Positions 18,689 to 26,999 of a stretch of 64,000 nt of DNA are shown here, one piece after another; positions within the stretch are counted from its first letter, which is position 1, and every line of letters begins with the position of its first letter. The DNA is from Neobacillus cucumis (GTDB lineage: Bacteria; Bacillota; Bacilli; Bacillales; Cytobacillaceae). The stretch covers positions 186,001-250,000 of the forward strand of contig NZ_JAFBEX010000006.1 in the NCBI RefSeq assembly GCF_016908975.1, read 5' to 3'. A program made the position numbers and the translations under genes. Below the pieces are notes generated by a model that searched no databases, had not been told where the DNA came from, and saw nothing but the letters and a program-made list of their open reading frames with translations.

Positions 18689-20062
18689 TTATCTTCCTAT
18701 TTCTACACTCTTTCCCTCTCCATTTATGATCATATCAACATCTAGATTTGGATCACTCGCTTCATTCAAGCCAAGTGCTTTCGTTTCTGGTGCCCATACA
18801 ATCGAGACAACCGTACCGATGAATAAGATAACGGACATGGAGATCATCGATGTTGTCATCCCAAAGGAACTGACACTAATCGGTAATAGGAATGTTCCAA
18901 TTGCTGAACCGATACGGCTTATCGCGGTAACCACTCCAACGCCTGTACCGCGAATTTCCGTTGGGAATAATTCTGCTGGATAGACAATGGTAAGATTGGA
19001 AGCTGCCGCCATGACAAAGGTGAAGATGGCAAAAACCATGATAGCAAAAGCATGCGATCCTGCTGGTATAAGACTTAGAATAAATAGGGAAATGGTCAGA
19101 ATGATAAAGGTATAAATGGTAAAACCGCGGCGTGAGAGCTTCTCTGTACACCATAAACCAGCAATCGAACCGACAAGAAGGAATAGATTTAGTAGCATAT
19201 CAACCGTAAAGGTTTCTTCAAATCCCAATTTTTCTAAAATGGTTGGAAGGAACGTATAAATGGCAAAGTAAGGGACTACCTGACATAAATAAAATAGACC
19301 ACCAAAAGCAGTGCGCTTCCAAAGATGTTTGTTGAAAAGATCCTTGAATCCATACTTAGTGGCGGCATCTTGTGAAGTAGTTTCCTCCATTACAGCATAA
19401 GGTCCAATATATTTTCTCACGATTTCTCTTGCCTCTTCTTGTCGGCCCATTTTGACAAGCCATCTTGGTGATTCAGGAGTTCCAATACGCATGACTAAAA
19501 CAATGACAGCAGGAACCACTGCACTAACAAGCATCCAGCGCCAAGAATCGGGGCCCATCTTTCCAAGATAATATCCTACAACATTGGAAAGAACGTAACC
19601 AACTGTCCATAAAACATTTAATGATGATAATAGAATACCTCTGTACTTTCTCGGCGCAAATTCCGCAAGTAAAGTAGAACCTACTGCATAATCCCCACCA
19701 AGAGCAATACCGATTAATATCCGCAGTATAAAAAGCGTTACTGGGTCATTTATAAAAAATTGCAAAGCAGATGCTACTGTAATAATGACAAAATTGGATA
19801 AGAATATTTTCTGTCTACCAATTTTATCAGAAAGTCCGCCAAGCAAAAGGCTTCCAAAAAATAATCCAATTAAGGCCGAACTTCCAATTAATCCATTCCA
19901 CAAAGGACTAAGATGCATTTGCGGACTAAGGAGGCTAAGAGCCATCCCAATAATCCCAAGAGCATATCCATCAGAAAAATTGGATCCAAAGGTCAGTGCT
20001 GTAATCTTTATATGAAACTTATTTAGCGGAGCGTCATCTATCCTATAGGTTTTTTCGTTCAC
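18689..20062 (-). CDS. MFS transporter (sugar-porter-like fold)
   Basis: 457 residues with twelve membrane segments. Signature loops are GGLSDKIGRQKIF (loop 2-3), GTPESPRWLVKMGRQEEA (loop 6-7) and PAELFPTEIRGTGVG, placing it in the Sugar_tr/metabolite:H+ symporter part of the MFS, which includes aromatic acid, niacin and sugar carriers. It is the first gene of the transporter-lyase-AraC operon, so it probably imports the substrate of the lyase homologue. Start ATG behind AGAGAGGGG. A probable cre site and an inverted repeat lie 78-130 bases upstream. Confidence 0.88.
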   Translation of the reverse strand: MNEKTYRIDDAPLNKFHIKITALTFGSNFSDGYALGIIGMALSLLSPQMHLSPLWNGLIGSSALIGLFFGSLLLGGLSDKIGRQKIFLSNFVIITVASALQFFINDPVTLFILRILIGIALGGDYAVGSTLLAEFAPRKYRGILLSSLNVLWTVGYVLSNVVGYYLGKMGPDSWRWMLVSAVVPAVIVLVMRIGTPESPRWLVKMGRQEEAREIVRKYIGPYAVMEETTSQDAATKYGFKDLFNKHLWKRTAFGGLFYLCQVVPYFAIYTFLPTILEKLGFEETFTVDMLLNLFLLVGSIAGLWCTEKLSRRGFTIYTFIILTISLFILSLIPAGSHAFAIMVFAIFTFVMAAASNLTIVYPAELFPTEIRGTGVGVVTAISRIGSAIGTFLLPISVSSFGMTTSMISMSVILFIGTVVSIVWAPETKALGLNEASDPNLDVDMIINGEGKSVEIGR

Positions 20063-20139
20063 GGAAGTTCCCCTCTCTAACTTTTAAATTATCAAACATT
20101 CATTTCCGAATAAAGTAGTTAATCTCTCCTCTCATAGTC

Positions 20140-20155
20140 ATTAAAGCGTTTTCAA
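20140..20155 (-). promoter_or_regulatory. Probable cre (CcpA) site
   Basis: ATTAAAGCGTTTTCAA fits the cre consensus WTGNNARCGNWWWCAW with one mismatch (T for G at position 3). Upstream of the transporter-lyase-AraC operon; it suggests carbon catabolite repression. Confidence 0.5.
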
Positions 20156-20169
20156 TTCATTAAAAATCA

Positions 20170-20191
20170 AGTAATTAATTAGTCAATTACT
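20170..20191. promoter_or_regulatory. Inverted repeat, possible AraC-regulator site
   Basis: AGTAATT, 8-base spacer, AATTACT, located 108 bases upstream of the transporter start. A candidate operator for the regulator encoded at the end of the operon. Confidence 0.35.
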
Positions 20192-20540
20192 GTGATAAAG
20201 TGATTATATCTATCTTTAAATCATTTGACTCTAGAGGATATTTCGAAACATTAGCACATTATTGCTATTTTTATTAATCTTTTCCCCTGCCCCAATCATA
20301 ACCACTTATCTGCTTAAATTCATCCGATTTTTTTAAAATGAAAAATATCTCCGTGCTGCCCGCTTAACCATTTTCATCAAATTTCCTCGGAAATTGTAAG
20401 GAAATCACAAATTCACTCGTTTATTGTCAGAATATTTCTATGGTAAATTATTGAATTTACTATAATCATAGTGTTAACATTTAATAGGTAACCGCTATCA
20501 AGAGTAAATACATAGACTATTACTTTTATGGAGGGATTTT

Positions 20541-22025
20541 ATGAGTCAATTAACCACAGTTTTAAAAGAAAAGGTAGAGAAGTTTTTAACAGGAAAGAAG
20601 AAACTATTTATCAATGGTGAATTCGTTGAAAGCAAATCCCAGAAAACCTTCGATTCATATAATCCAGCTACTGGTGAAGTTTTAGCATGTGTGTATGAAG
20701 CCGGTCCAGAAGATATTGATTTGGCTGTAAGAGCTGCTCGGAAGGCCTTTGATGAGGGCCCATGGTCGAAAATGAGCGCCTCTAATCGCAGCCGGCTAAT
20801 GTACAAGCTCGCTGATTTAATGGAACAGAACGCTGAGGAACTAGCTCAGCTCGAGACACTAGATAATGGTAAACCAATCCGCGAAACCACTAATGCCGAT
20901 ATTCCGCTCGCGGTCGAGCATATGCGCTATTATGCCGGCTGGTCGACAAAAATCGTCGGACAAACCATCCCTGTTAATGGGCCATTCTTCAACTTTACAC
21001 GCCATGAGGCGGTAGGAGTAGTCGGTCAAATTATCCCTTGGAACTTCCCTCTTCTCATGGCGATGTGGAAGCTTGGGGCTGCGCTGGCAACTGGATGTAC
21101 AGTCGTATTAAAACCGGCTGAACAAACTCCATTATCCGCCCTCTATTTAGCAGAATTAATTCAAGAAGCCGGCTTCCCGGCAGGTGTTGTCAACATCGTT
21201 CCTGGATATGGCGAAACAGCTGGCCAGCCGCTTGTGGATCATCCGTTAGTGGATAAAATTGCTTTTACCGGCTCGACCGAAGTGGGCAAGATGATCATGG
21301 CTCATGCCTCCAAGACATTGAAGCGCGTGACCCTTGAGCTTGGCGGAAAGTCGCCAAACATCATCCTTCCAGACGCCGATTTATCAAAAGCGATTCCAGG
21401 TGCACTGAACGGGGTTATGTTCAACCAAGGACAGGTTTGCTGTGCCGGTTCCCGTGTGTTTATTCAGAAAAAGCAGTTTGATAATGTCGTAGCAGACATG
21501 GCTTCCCATGCTGAAAAAATCAAACAAGGCGCCGGAATTCATGCCGATACCGAGATTGGACCGCTGGTATCCGATGAGCAGCAAAAACGGGTACTCGGCT
21601 ATATTGAAAAAGGACTTAACGAGGGCGCACAGCTTGTGACTGGTGGCATCAAGCCTCAGGAACAAGGCTATTTTGTCTCCCCTACTATTTTTGCCAATGT
21701 CCGCGATGAAATGACCATTGCCAAAGAAGAAATTTTTGGACCGGTTATTTCAGCCATGCCATATGATGATTTGGATGAATTAATTAATCGTGCGAACCAG
21801 AGTGAATATGGGCTGGCTGCTGGTGTGTGGACACGCGATGTCGCAAAAGCTCACTATATTTCCAGCAAGCTCCGTGCCGGAACGGTTTGGGTCAACTGCT
21901 ACAATGCCTTTGACGCCGCTTCTCCATTTGGCGGGTATAAACAATCTGGTATCGGCCGTGAAATGGGCTCCTATGCGCTTAATAACTATACAGAAGTAAA
22001 GAGTGTTTGGATTTCGATGCAATAA
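20541..22025 (+). CDS. NAD(P)-dependent aldehyde dehydrogenase
   Basis: 494 residues, full length. ELGGKSPN holds the general base Glu (about 265) and NQGQVCCAGSR the catalytic Cys (about 299); PWNFPLLM and GFPAGVVN are nucleotide-site motifs. It oxidises aldehydes to acids in the cytoplasm; the sequence is close to the DhaS/retinal-type ALDH group. Start ATG behind GGAGGG. It is divergent from the lyase operon, so it might act in the same catabolic route, but it has its own promoter and a general detoxifying role is equally possible. A 150-bp repeat starts 2 bases after the stop. Confidence 0.9.
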   Translation: MSQLTTVLKEKVEKFLTGKKKLFINGEFVESKSQKTFDSYNPATGEVLACVYEAGPEDIDLAVRAARKAFDEGPWSKMSASNRSRLMYKLADLMEQNAEELAQLETLDNGKPIRETTNADIPLAVEHMRYYAGWSTKIVGQTIPVNGPFFNFTRHEAVGVVGQIIPWNFPLLMAMWKLGAALATGCTVVLKPAEQTPLSALYLAELIQEAGFPAGVVNIVPGYGETAGQPLVDHPLVDKIAFTGSTEVGKMIMAHASKTLKRVTLELGGKSPNIILPDADLSKAIPGALNGVMFNQGQVCCAGSRVFIQKKQFDNVVADMASHAEKIKQGAGIHADTEIGPLVSDEQQKRVLGYIEKGLNEGAQLVTGGIKPQEQGYFVSPTIFANVRDEMTIAKEEIFGPVISAMPYDDLDELINRANQSEYGLAAGVWTRDVAKAHYISSKLRAGTVWVNCYNAFDAASPFGGYKQSGIGREMGSYALNNYTEVKSVWISMQ

Positions 22026-22027
22026 TT

Positions 22028-22175
22028 AAGAAAAGCGTAAGGCGCCCGTCTATCGGCGACAAGCACAAGACGAGCCGGCCGAAAGGTTGTTCTTTAACCT
22101 TTTGGACGGATTGGCTTGTGACCTCGAGCCGATGGCGCCTGAAGCTGGACAATTCTCGAAGTCAAAATTTATACA
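22028..22175 (+). repeat. Dispersed about 150-bp hairpin repeat, copy 2
   Basis: Starts AAGAAAAGCGTAAGGCGCC right behind the aldehyde dehydrogenase stop. Nearly identical to 49-203 over its whole length. Confidence 0.9.
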
Positions 22176-22195
22176 TTCTTGTCTTTTGAAGAGAG

Positions 22196-22231
22196 AGGGC
22201 TGAATCTGTTTTTCCAGATTCGGCCCTTTTT
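22196..22231 (+). terminator. Terminator of the aldehyde dehydrogenase gene
   Basis: GGGCTGAATCTG, loop TTTTTC, CAGATTCGGCCC, then TTTTT. It lies beyond the repeat. Confidence 0.9.
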
Positions 22232-22243
22232 CTATTAACACTG

Positions 22244-22268
22244 GTTTAGTTCTCAGAAGCACGGGTAT
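22244..22268 (+). promoter_or_regulatory. SigB-type promoter of the gsiB-like gene
   Basis: GTTTAG (22244-22249), 13-bp spacer, GGGTAT (22263-22268). Consensus GTTTAA-N13/15-GGGWAW. Confidence 0.8.
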
Positions 22269-22320
22269 ATAAGGAGTGTAAGTCAAATAGCATTCCAAAT
22301 TTTATAGGAGGGATTTTATT

Positions 22321-22653
22321 ATGGCAAACAATAACGAAAACAGAGGCAGTATGACAGTGGAAGAAGCCGGTCGCAAAGGCGGCGAAGCTACTTCTAAAAC
22401 TCATGACAAAGAATTTTACCAGGAAATTGGTCGCAAAGGCGGAGAAGCCACTTCAGAAAGCCACGATAAAGAATTTTACCAAGAGATCGGGCGTAAAGGC
22501 GGCGAAGCCACTTCAGAAAGCCACGACAAAGAATTCTATCAGGAAATCGGACGCAAAGGCGGCGAAGCCACCTCTGAAAACCACGACAAAGAATTTTACC
22601 AGGAAATCGGTGAAAAAGGCGGCAAGGCTCGGTCCGAACAACGAGATGATTAA
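22321..22653 (+). CDS. gsiB: GsiB-like general stress protein, KGG repeats
   Basis: 110 residues made almost wholly of a 20-residue repeat, GRKGGEATSESHDKEFYQEI, four tandem copies from about residue 18 plus partial copies at each end. This is the KGG (Con-10/GsiB) stress-protein architecture: hydrophilic, glycine-rich, LEA-like and probably disordered, linked to desiccation and glucose-starvation stress. The start ATG follows AGGAGGG. A SigB-type promoter lies 53 bases upstream and a terminator follows, as expected for this SigB-dependent gene. Repeat number differs among species, so length is uninformative. Confidence 0.9.
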   Translation: MANNNENRGSMTVEEAGRKGGEATSKTHDKEFYQEIGRKGGEATSESHDKEFYQEIGRKGGEATSESHDKEFYQEIGRKGGEATSENHDKEFYQEIGEKGGKARSEQRDD

Positions 22654-22663
22654 AGTTTGTCTT

Positions 22664-22692
22664 TAAAGGGAGGAGAGATTTCTTCTCCCTTT
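22664..22692 (+). terminator. Terminator of the gsiB-like gene
   Basis: AAAGGGAG, 12-base loop, CTCCCTTTCTT. Confidence 0.75.
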
Positions 22693-22834
22693 CTTCATAT
22701 AACCCCCCTCCCCTTCCCCACTTATATCCCGATATCATCTTTTAATCATTCTTTAATACTTTTTTCTGAGAAATTTACCCATAAAAATGGTAGAATAAAT
22801 TTCATAGATTGAAATGCGGGAGTTGGACTTAATC

Positions 22835-23926
22835 ATGTATCCTCCATTAATTGATTTTCATCACAAACGTTTTAAATGGGTTTTAAGGGCGCAAGAAGAT
22901 TTCCTCAACCACTTTAATCCCTTTCAACATGAAGGACTTACCGACTCAATTAATGACCTTTTACAAATTTTGCAAACAGAGCTTGAAAATCCGAATGACC
23001 TCACCTCAGACCGCCTCATGACATTTTTTCAAGAAGTGGAAAAGGAAACGAACATAAAGCTTAAAAACTATGAAAAACAAATTGAACCATACGAACTGCT
23101 AATCGCAAAACAATCAACCATCATTGATCATAAAAAAGAAGAAGCCCAAATCCAAGAGGACGGATTTATAATCGAAATTGAGGACTATGACCGATTCCTC
23201 AACCCGATTGAGCTTAAAAATGCACATCCTGACCACATTTGGGAACTAGTCAATGATACCATTGAGCATACTCCCCATGAACGTAAAGCGAGCACCATCA
23301 ATGACGATGTGTCTCGCTTGCAGACAGCGGTTGAACGAGACTTAGGGACTTCCATCAAAATCATCCAACAGGAAGCTCATTTTTTTAAAATAGAGCTGGC
23401 TACTCCCTTGGAGCTTCCCTTCGTCTCTCCGATTCCACCCATTGAGCAGAAAATTGATGCTTTCTGGTTTAAGAACACCTATGAAAAGGCTCTGTCCAAA
23501 ATGCGCTTCCTGGCACATGATTGGGTGATGGAGACGTATCAGAACTATAATCGTTTATTAATGGCGATTACAGAAGAAGTATCCGCGCAAAAAGAGCAAG
23601 CTGTCAAAGAGGCACAGGCTACAAAGCTTGAGTACAGACAAAAAATCAACCATTTGGAAAATCAATTAGCTACATACCAAAAGGAAGAAGCGGAGCTGAA
23701 GGCCCGCTATCTGAAAGCATGCCAATCGTGGAATCAATTTCGTGAGCAGGCCTCTCAATTACAAGGCTATTTAATCAAGCATTGGTTGGAGTATAAGGAA
23801 GAGTTACAGAAGCAATTTCTATATGGAGATGCGCAAGGCCGCTATCTTGCGGCACAATATTTACAGCTTTTGCGGCAAGACGGCGAGAAGATGATCCAAT
23901 CTTTACCCAGAGGAGGCGATGAATAG
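22835..23926 (+). CDS. Coiled-coil protein, unknown function
   Basis: 363 residues from the ATG at 22835 (MYPPLIDFHHKRF); an in-frame ATG at 22814 is a weaker alternative without a ribosome-binding site. No signal peptide or membrane segment. Long helical segments occur at about 65-100 and, most clearly, about 245-320 (EEVSAQKEQAVKEAQATKLE, then heptad-rich Lys/Glu/Leu). The centre (about 120-225) is mixed alpha/beta. I recognise no domain. The next gene starts directly after this stop, so the two form an operon; the partner is a tail-anchored coiled-coil protein, suggesting a membrane-associated complex. Confidence 0.7.
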   Translation: MYPPLIDFHHKRFKWVLRAQEDFLNHFNPFQHEGLTDSINDLLQILQTELENPNDLTSDRLMTFFQEVEKETNIKLKNYEKQIEPYELLIAKQSTIIDHKKEEAQIQEDGFIIEIEDYDRFLNPIELKNAHPDHIWELVNDTIEHTPHERKASTINDDVSRLQTAVERDLGTSIKIIQQEAHFFKIELATPLELPFVSPIPPIEQKIDAFWFKNTYEKALSKMRFLAHDWVMETYQNYNRLLMAITEEVSAQKEQAVKEAQATKLEYRQKINHLENQLATYQKEEAELKARYLKACQSWNQFREQASQLQGYLIKHWLEYKEELQKQFLYGDAQGRYLAAQYLQLLRQDGEKMIQSLPRGGDE

Positions 23927-24619
23927 ATGGTGCAAACGAATCTCCCGACAACAAGTGACTATGAAAATGCGGTTAATGAATTGAAGCAGCTGAACGAAGA
24001 TATTTTTTACGGTGATTTTAAAGAAAAAATGAACTCTTTAGAAGGCAGAAACAAGGAGCTGTTGGAAAAAGCCGTTACAACCGTGGACACCGTTTCGAAC
24101 GATATTGCGGCTTTCACTCGCGAGCTAACGGTTTCAGCCGAAAACAACCGGAAGTTTTTAGAGCAAAACGAAGAGTTTTTCGTCCTCACAAAAGATGATT
24201 TAGCGAAAACACAAGAAAAAGTAGCTGGCCATGTAACTGCACTATTGCAAATGGATTCCCGATTGCAGGAGCTGCAAACCTCCTACAAAGAAATGTTCCA
24301 TAAACATTCCGAGTCTATCAATAGCATTCTGGTAGTGCGTGAAGAAGCATTAATCAACAAAGTTACCTATCAACTCGAGTGCTTAACGCAAAAACAGCTA
24401 GAAGAGTTTAATTCCCAAAAGTTGGAAATTGAACAATTGCGAGATCAAATCGAGTCAAGGATCAAACATACTAACGATTCACTCCATGCTCTCTCCGACC
24501 AGATGACAAACAAGCAAGATCTGGCCAAAATGGAGAAGAGAAGTGCGCTTAAAATGAACCTATTATTGGGCGTGGTGGTAGTGGAAGCTATTTTAATTGG
24601 TCTTAAATTTTTTATATAA
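23927..24619 (+). CDS. Tail-anchored coiled-coil membrane protein
   Basis: 230 residues. Almost entirely helical: a central coiled coil (about 20-190, rich in Glu, Gln, Lys and Leu with heptad spacing) and one C-terminal membrane segment (about 210-230, NLLLGVVVVEAILIGLKFFI). There is no signal peptide, so the bulk should be cytoplasmic with the tail in the membrane. The ATG abuts the stop of the preceding gene (TAG ATG), a translationally coupled arrangement, with GGAGGCGATG as its site. It resembles chemoreceptor-like or structural coiled coils only in composition; no family recognised. Followed by a strong terminator. Confidence 0.72.
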   Translation: MVQTNLPTTSDYENAVNELKQLNEDIFYGDFKEKMNSLEGRNKELLEKAVTTVDTVSNDIAAFTRELTVSAENNRKFLEQNEEFFVLTKDDLAKTQEKVAGHVTALLQMDSRLQELQTSYKEMFHKHSESINSILVVREEALINKVTYQLECLTQKQLEEFNSQKLEIEQLRDQIESRIKHTNDSLHALSDQMTNKQDLAKMEKRSALKMNLLLGVVVVEAILIGLKFFI

Positions 24620-24625
24620 AAGCAA

Positions 24626-24660
24626 GGGGCTGTCCAACAACATGGGGACAGCCCTCTTTT
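24626..24660 (+). terminator. Terminator of the coiled-coil operon
   Basis: GGGCTGTCC, loop AACAACATG, GGGACAGCCC, then TCTTTT. Confidence 0.88.
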
Positions 24661-24700
24661 AATGGGATTTGTTAATATCCTCCCCTCCTTCGCTGAGCAA

Positions 24701-24725
24701 GTTTCAATTTCTCCATTAGGGGTAC
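24701..24725 (+). promoter_or_regulatory. SigB-type promoter of the PfpI-family gene
   Basis: GTTTCA (24701-24706), 13-bp spacer, GGGTAC (24720-24725). Confidence 0.75.
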
Positions 24726-24749
24726 GTTAATAAGGAGGAGTTGATTTTT

Positions 24750-25265
24750 ATGAGTAAAAAAATTGCTGTGTTAGTAACAGATCATTTCGAGGATTCCGAA
24801 TATAGTGAGCCGGTGCAGGCCTTTAAGGAACAAGGCCACGAGATTACCGCAATCGAAATGAAGAAAGGCAAGACGGTTAAGGGCAAACAGGGAAACAGTG
24901 AAGTGGTTATCGACCAAAGCATTGATGAAGTCTCTCCTGAGGACTTTGATGCCCTGTTTATTCCTGGCGGATTTTCACCAGATATTCTCCGGGCAGACGA
25001 CCGTTTTGTCCAATTTGCCAAAGCCTTTATGGATGCTAAAAAGCCTGTATTAGCCATTTGCCACGGACCTCAGCTGCTGATTACTGCTGAAACACTCGAA
25101 GGTCGTGATGTAACGGGTTATAAATCCATTCATGTCGATTTAAAAAATGCCGGTGGCAACTTACATGACAAAGAAGTTGTCGTCTGCCAGAATCAACTGG
25201 TCACCAGCAGGCAACCGGATGATATCCCGTCCTTTGTTCAAGAATCTTTGCGAATATTAGGGTGA
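24750..25265 (+). CDS. yfkM: DJ-1/PfpI-family general stress protein (YfkM-like)
   Basis: 171 residues from the ATG at 24750 behind AAGGAGGAG; TTG at 24741 is too close to that site. DJ-1/PfpI fold, with FIPGGFSPD and the nucleophile elbow AICHGPQLL (Cys about 100, His following) as in the intracellular protease/deglycase group. In B. subtilis the counterpart YfkM is a SigB-dependent general stress protein, and a SigB-type promoter precedes the gene here. Predicted to act on damaged or glycated proteins in the cytoplasm; the exact activity of this subgroup is debated. Confidence 0.85.
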   Translation: MSKKIAVLVTDHFEDSEYSEPVQAFKEQGHEITAIEMKKGKTVKGKQGNSEVVIDQSIDEVSPEDFDALFIPGGFSPDILRADDRFVQFAKAFMDAKKPVLAICHGPQLLITAETLEGRDVTGYKSIHVDLKNAGGNLHDKEVVVCQNQLVTSRQPDDIPSFVQESLRILG

Positions 25266-25269
25266 GAAC

Positions 25270-25296
25270 AAGGCAGAAGGAACATCCTTCTGCCTT
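25270..25296 (+). terminator. Terminator of the PfpI-family gene
   Basis: AAGGCAGAAGGA, loop ACA, TCCTTCTGCCTT. The T run is short (AGTTAATG), so efficiency is uncertain. Confidence 0.65.
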
Positions 25297-25386
25297 AGTT
25301 AATGATTATAAAAGACTCTTTGTGATCTAGCTCAATGAGGGTCATCCGATTTTTACCCCTCGGCATCATTTGGTGAATAAATGGAA

Positions 25387-25653
25387 TCACCCAGCGGTCA
25401 AGGGTATAACGCTATTAAAGATATGAACATTCGGTAATGCTACCTGTTTAAAAAAATCTACATACCAACCATAGGCAACGGCTCCAACCGACCCTTTTGC
25501 CGGATTGGCAACAGCTTCTCTTAAGAACACGGAAACGTCGAATCCCCCTCCTGTTAACCTATTCCAGCCAGCCGAACCTGGATATATTAGAAGAACTGTT
25601 AATATTCCAGCTGCAATTATGTTGTTTCTCACCAATTGACTACCTTGTTGCAA
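25387..25653 (-). pseudogene. Decayed DoxX-family membrane protein
   Basis: The 88-residue frame matches only the first half of the DoxX family as I recall it: NNIIAAGILTVLLIYPGSAGW, then RLTGGGFDVSVFLREAVANP, then YGWYVDFFKQVALPNVHIFN. Intact members run to about 160 residues with four membrane segments. Here the first transmembrane segment appears internally shortened (the usual LYLGWQWLTAGWxK is compressed) and the frame stops after VIPLTAG, losing the C-terminal half. The 120 bases beyond the stop hold no continuation that I can see in another frame. Probably non-functional. Confidence 0.65.
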
Positions 25654-25748
25654 CCTCCCTTAGGAAAAATCCGTTTATGTACGGTCTTACCATAACAAAT
25701 TCGTTTTTTCCTGGGGTATGTTTCATCATAATGTAACAAGCTCTAAAA

Positions 25749-25970
25749 ATGCTTAATAAATTTTTATTATTTAAATCATTTGTTTCGAGCTGCACTCATA
25801 TCTTTTTTGTCCTACTAATATCTATTTTGGTAATCACCATATTTCACCTCTACGATGTGAGGAAGTTTGATTATTATTGTGTTGTCCTTGCTTTTGTTTA
25901 CCTTTTTTATCAAAAAAAGATTATAATTTACAATGCAGATGATTTTTTAAACAATTTAACTTTGATATAG
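25749..25970 (+). CDS. Small two-TM membrane protein before the GGDEF gene
   Basis: 73 residues with two hydrophobic segments (about 12-33 and 40-56) and a hydrophilic end. The stop TAG is followed at once by the GTG of the PAS-GGDEF gene. The start ATG lacks a clear ribosome-binding site. It could be a real short membrane partner, or the membrane-anchoring N-terminus of the cyclase now separated by a stop. Unrecognised. Confidence 0.4.
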   Translation: MLNKFLLFKSFVSSCTHIFFVLLISILVITIFHLYDVRKFDYYCVVLAFVYLFYQKKIIIYNADDFLNNLTLI

Positions 25971-26999
25971 GTGAGGCCTGTGACTAAGCATTTTGATCTA
26001 TTATCTTCACAAGGGAATGATGGATATCAGCAATTGATTGAATTTTTTCCGGAAGCAATCATTATACATATTGAAGGCATCATTGTTTATTCCAATATAG
26101 CAGCACAAAAAATCCTAGGAGCCACTTCAAGCGACCAGTTAGCCGGAAAACCCATCCTTGAGATGGTTCACCCTGAGGATCGGGAAAAAGTAATGTCCGC
26201 GATGATGGGTGCCCTACAAACCCCTTATGATGCCGGGATTGGGGAAGTTGACACATCTAACAGATATATCGAGGAACGGCTGTTCAGAGTGGACGGCAGC
26301 ATTGTCGAAGTGGAAGCAACGGGCATAGCGATTGTCTATGAAGGCAAGCCTGCTATTTTAACAATCGGAAAAGAAATTACTCATCCCCAAAAATACGAAA
26401 ACTTACTTAACGACCTTGCTTATATGGATTCTTTAACGGGATTATATAACCGCCGCTGGTATATGGATGTTTTTAGAGAACAATTAGATTCCAGGGAGTT
26501 CGCCGTTCTTTTTATTGATTTAGATGGTTTTAAGCAGATCAATGATACTTTTGGTCACTTGGTTGGCGATGTTTTTTTGAAAAAGGTCGCTGAAGGGTTC
26601 AAATTGGCTGTAGGAGCCCATGGTGAAGTCGCTAGATTTGCAGGAGATGAGTTCATTGTCGTACTTCACTCGTATCGAGATAGGGGCAATTTGGTACAGA
26701 TCATTGAGGACATTCTTGATCAGGTAGAGGATTGTAGAGAGCTTGATATATCAGTCACCGCTAGTATTGGGATTTCTCTATATCCGAGAGATGGAGAGAA
26801 TGCTGAGACTTTATTGATGCAAGCGGATAAAGCGATGTATGTGGCGAAATGTAATGGGAAGAATCGATTTTGTTTTTTGATGATGTGGGTTGATAGAGGT
26901 CTATGGGAGGTGTGGGAATTTGGACAGATGCTGTTCGATTTTCCTCCCTCTGTCCGAAATACGAACCCCCCACTCCCCTATTCCAAAAAACGCAAATGA
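25971..26999 (+). CDS. PAS-GGDEF protein (putative diguanylate cyclase)
   Basis: 342 residues. A PAS domain (about 12-130, with YSNIAAQKILGATSSDQLAG and EMVHPEDREKV) precedes a GGDEF domain (about 140-300: DSLTGLYNRRW, FIDLDGFKQINDTFGH, RFAGDEFIVVL). The signature reads AGDEF, not GGDEF; the first Gly is often replaceable, so cyclic-di-GMP synthesis remains plausible. No I-site RxxD is obvious. The start is uncertain (GTG at 25971 or 25980). The last about 42 residues after NRFCF are unlike the family and overlap the convergent methyltransferase gene by 22 bp, suggesting loss of the original stop. Confidence 0.82.
   Translation: MRPVTKHFDLLSSQGNDGYQQLIEFFPEAIIIHIEGIIVYSNIAAQKILGATSSDQLAGKPILEMVHPEDREKVMSAMMGALQTPYDAGIGEVDTSNRYIEERLFRVDGSIVEVEATGIAIVYEGKPAILTIGKEITHPQKYENLLNDLAYMDSLTGLYNRRWYMDVFREQLDSREFAVLFIDLDGFKQINDTFGHLVGDVFLKKVAEGFKLAVGAHGEVARFAGDEFIVVLHSYRDRGNLVQIIEDILDQVEDCRELDISVTASIGISLYPRDGENAETLLMQADKAMYVAKCNGKNRFCFLMMWVDRGLWEVWEFGQMLFDFPPSVRNTNPPLPYSKKRK

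Larger units (their letters stand above)
20063..20540. other. Divergent regulatory region, lyase operon and ALDH
   Basis: 478 bases, AT-rich, no gene seen. It carries a probable cre site (20140-20155), an AGTAATT...AATTACT inverted repeat (20170-20191) and a TATAAT at 20461-20466 facing the aldehyde dehydrogenase gene. Confidence 0.6.
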
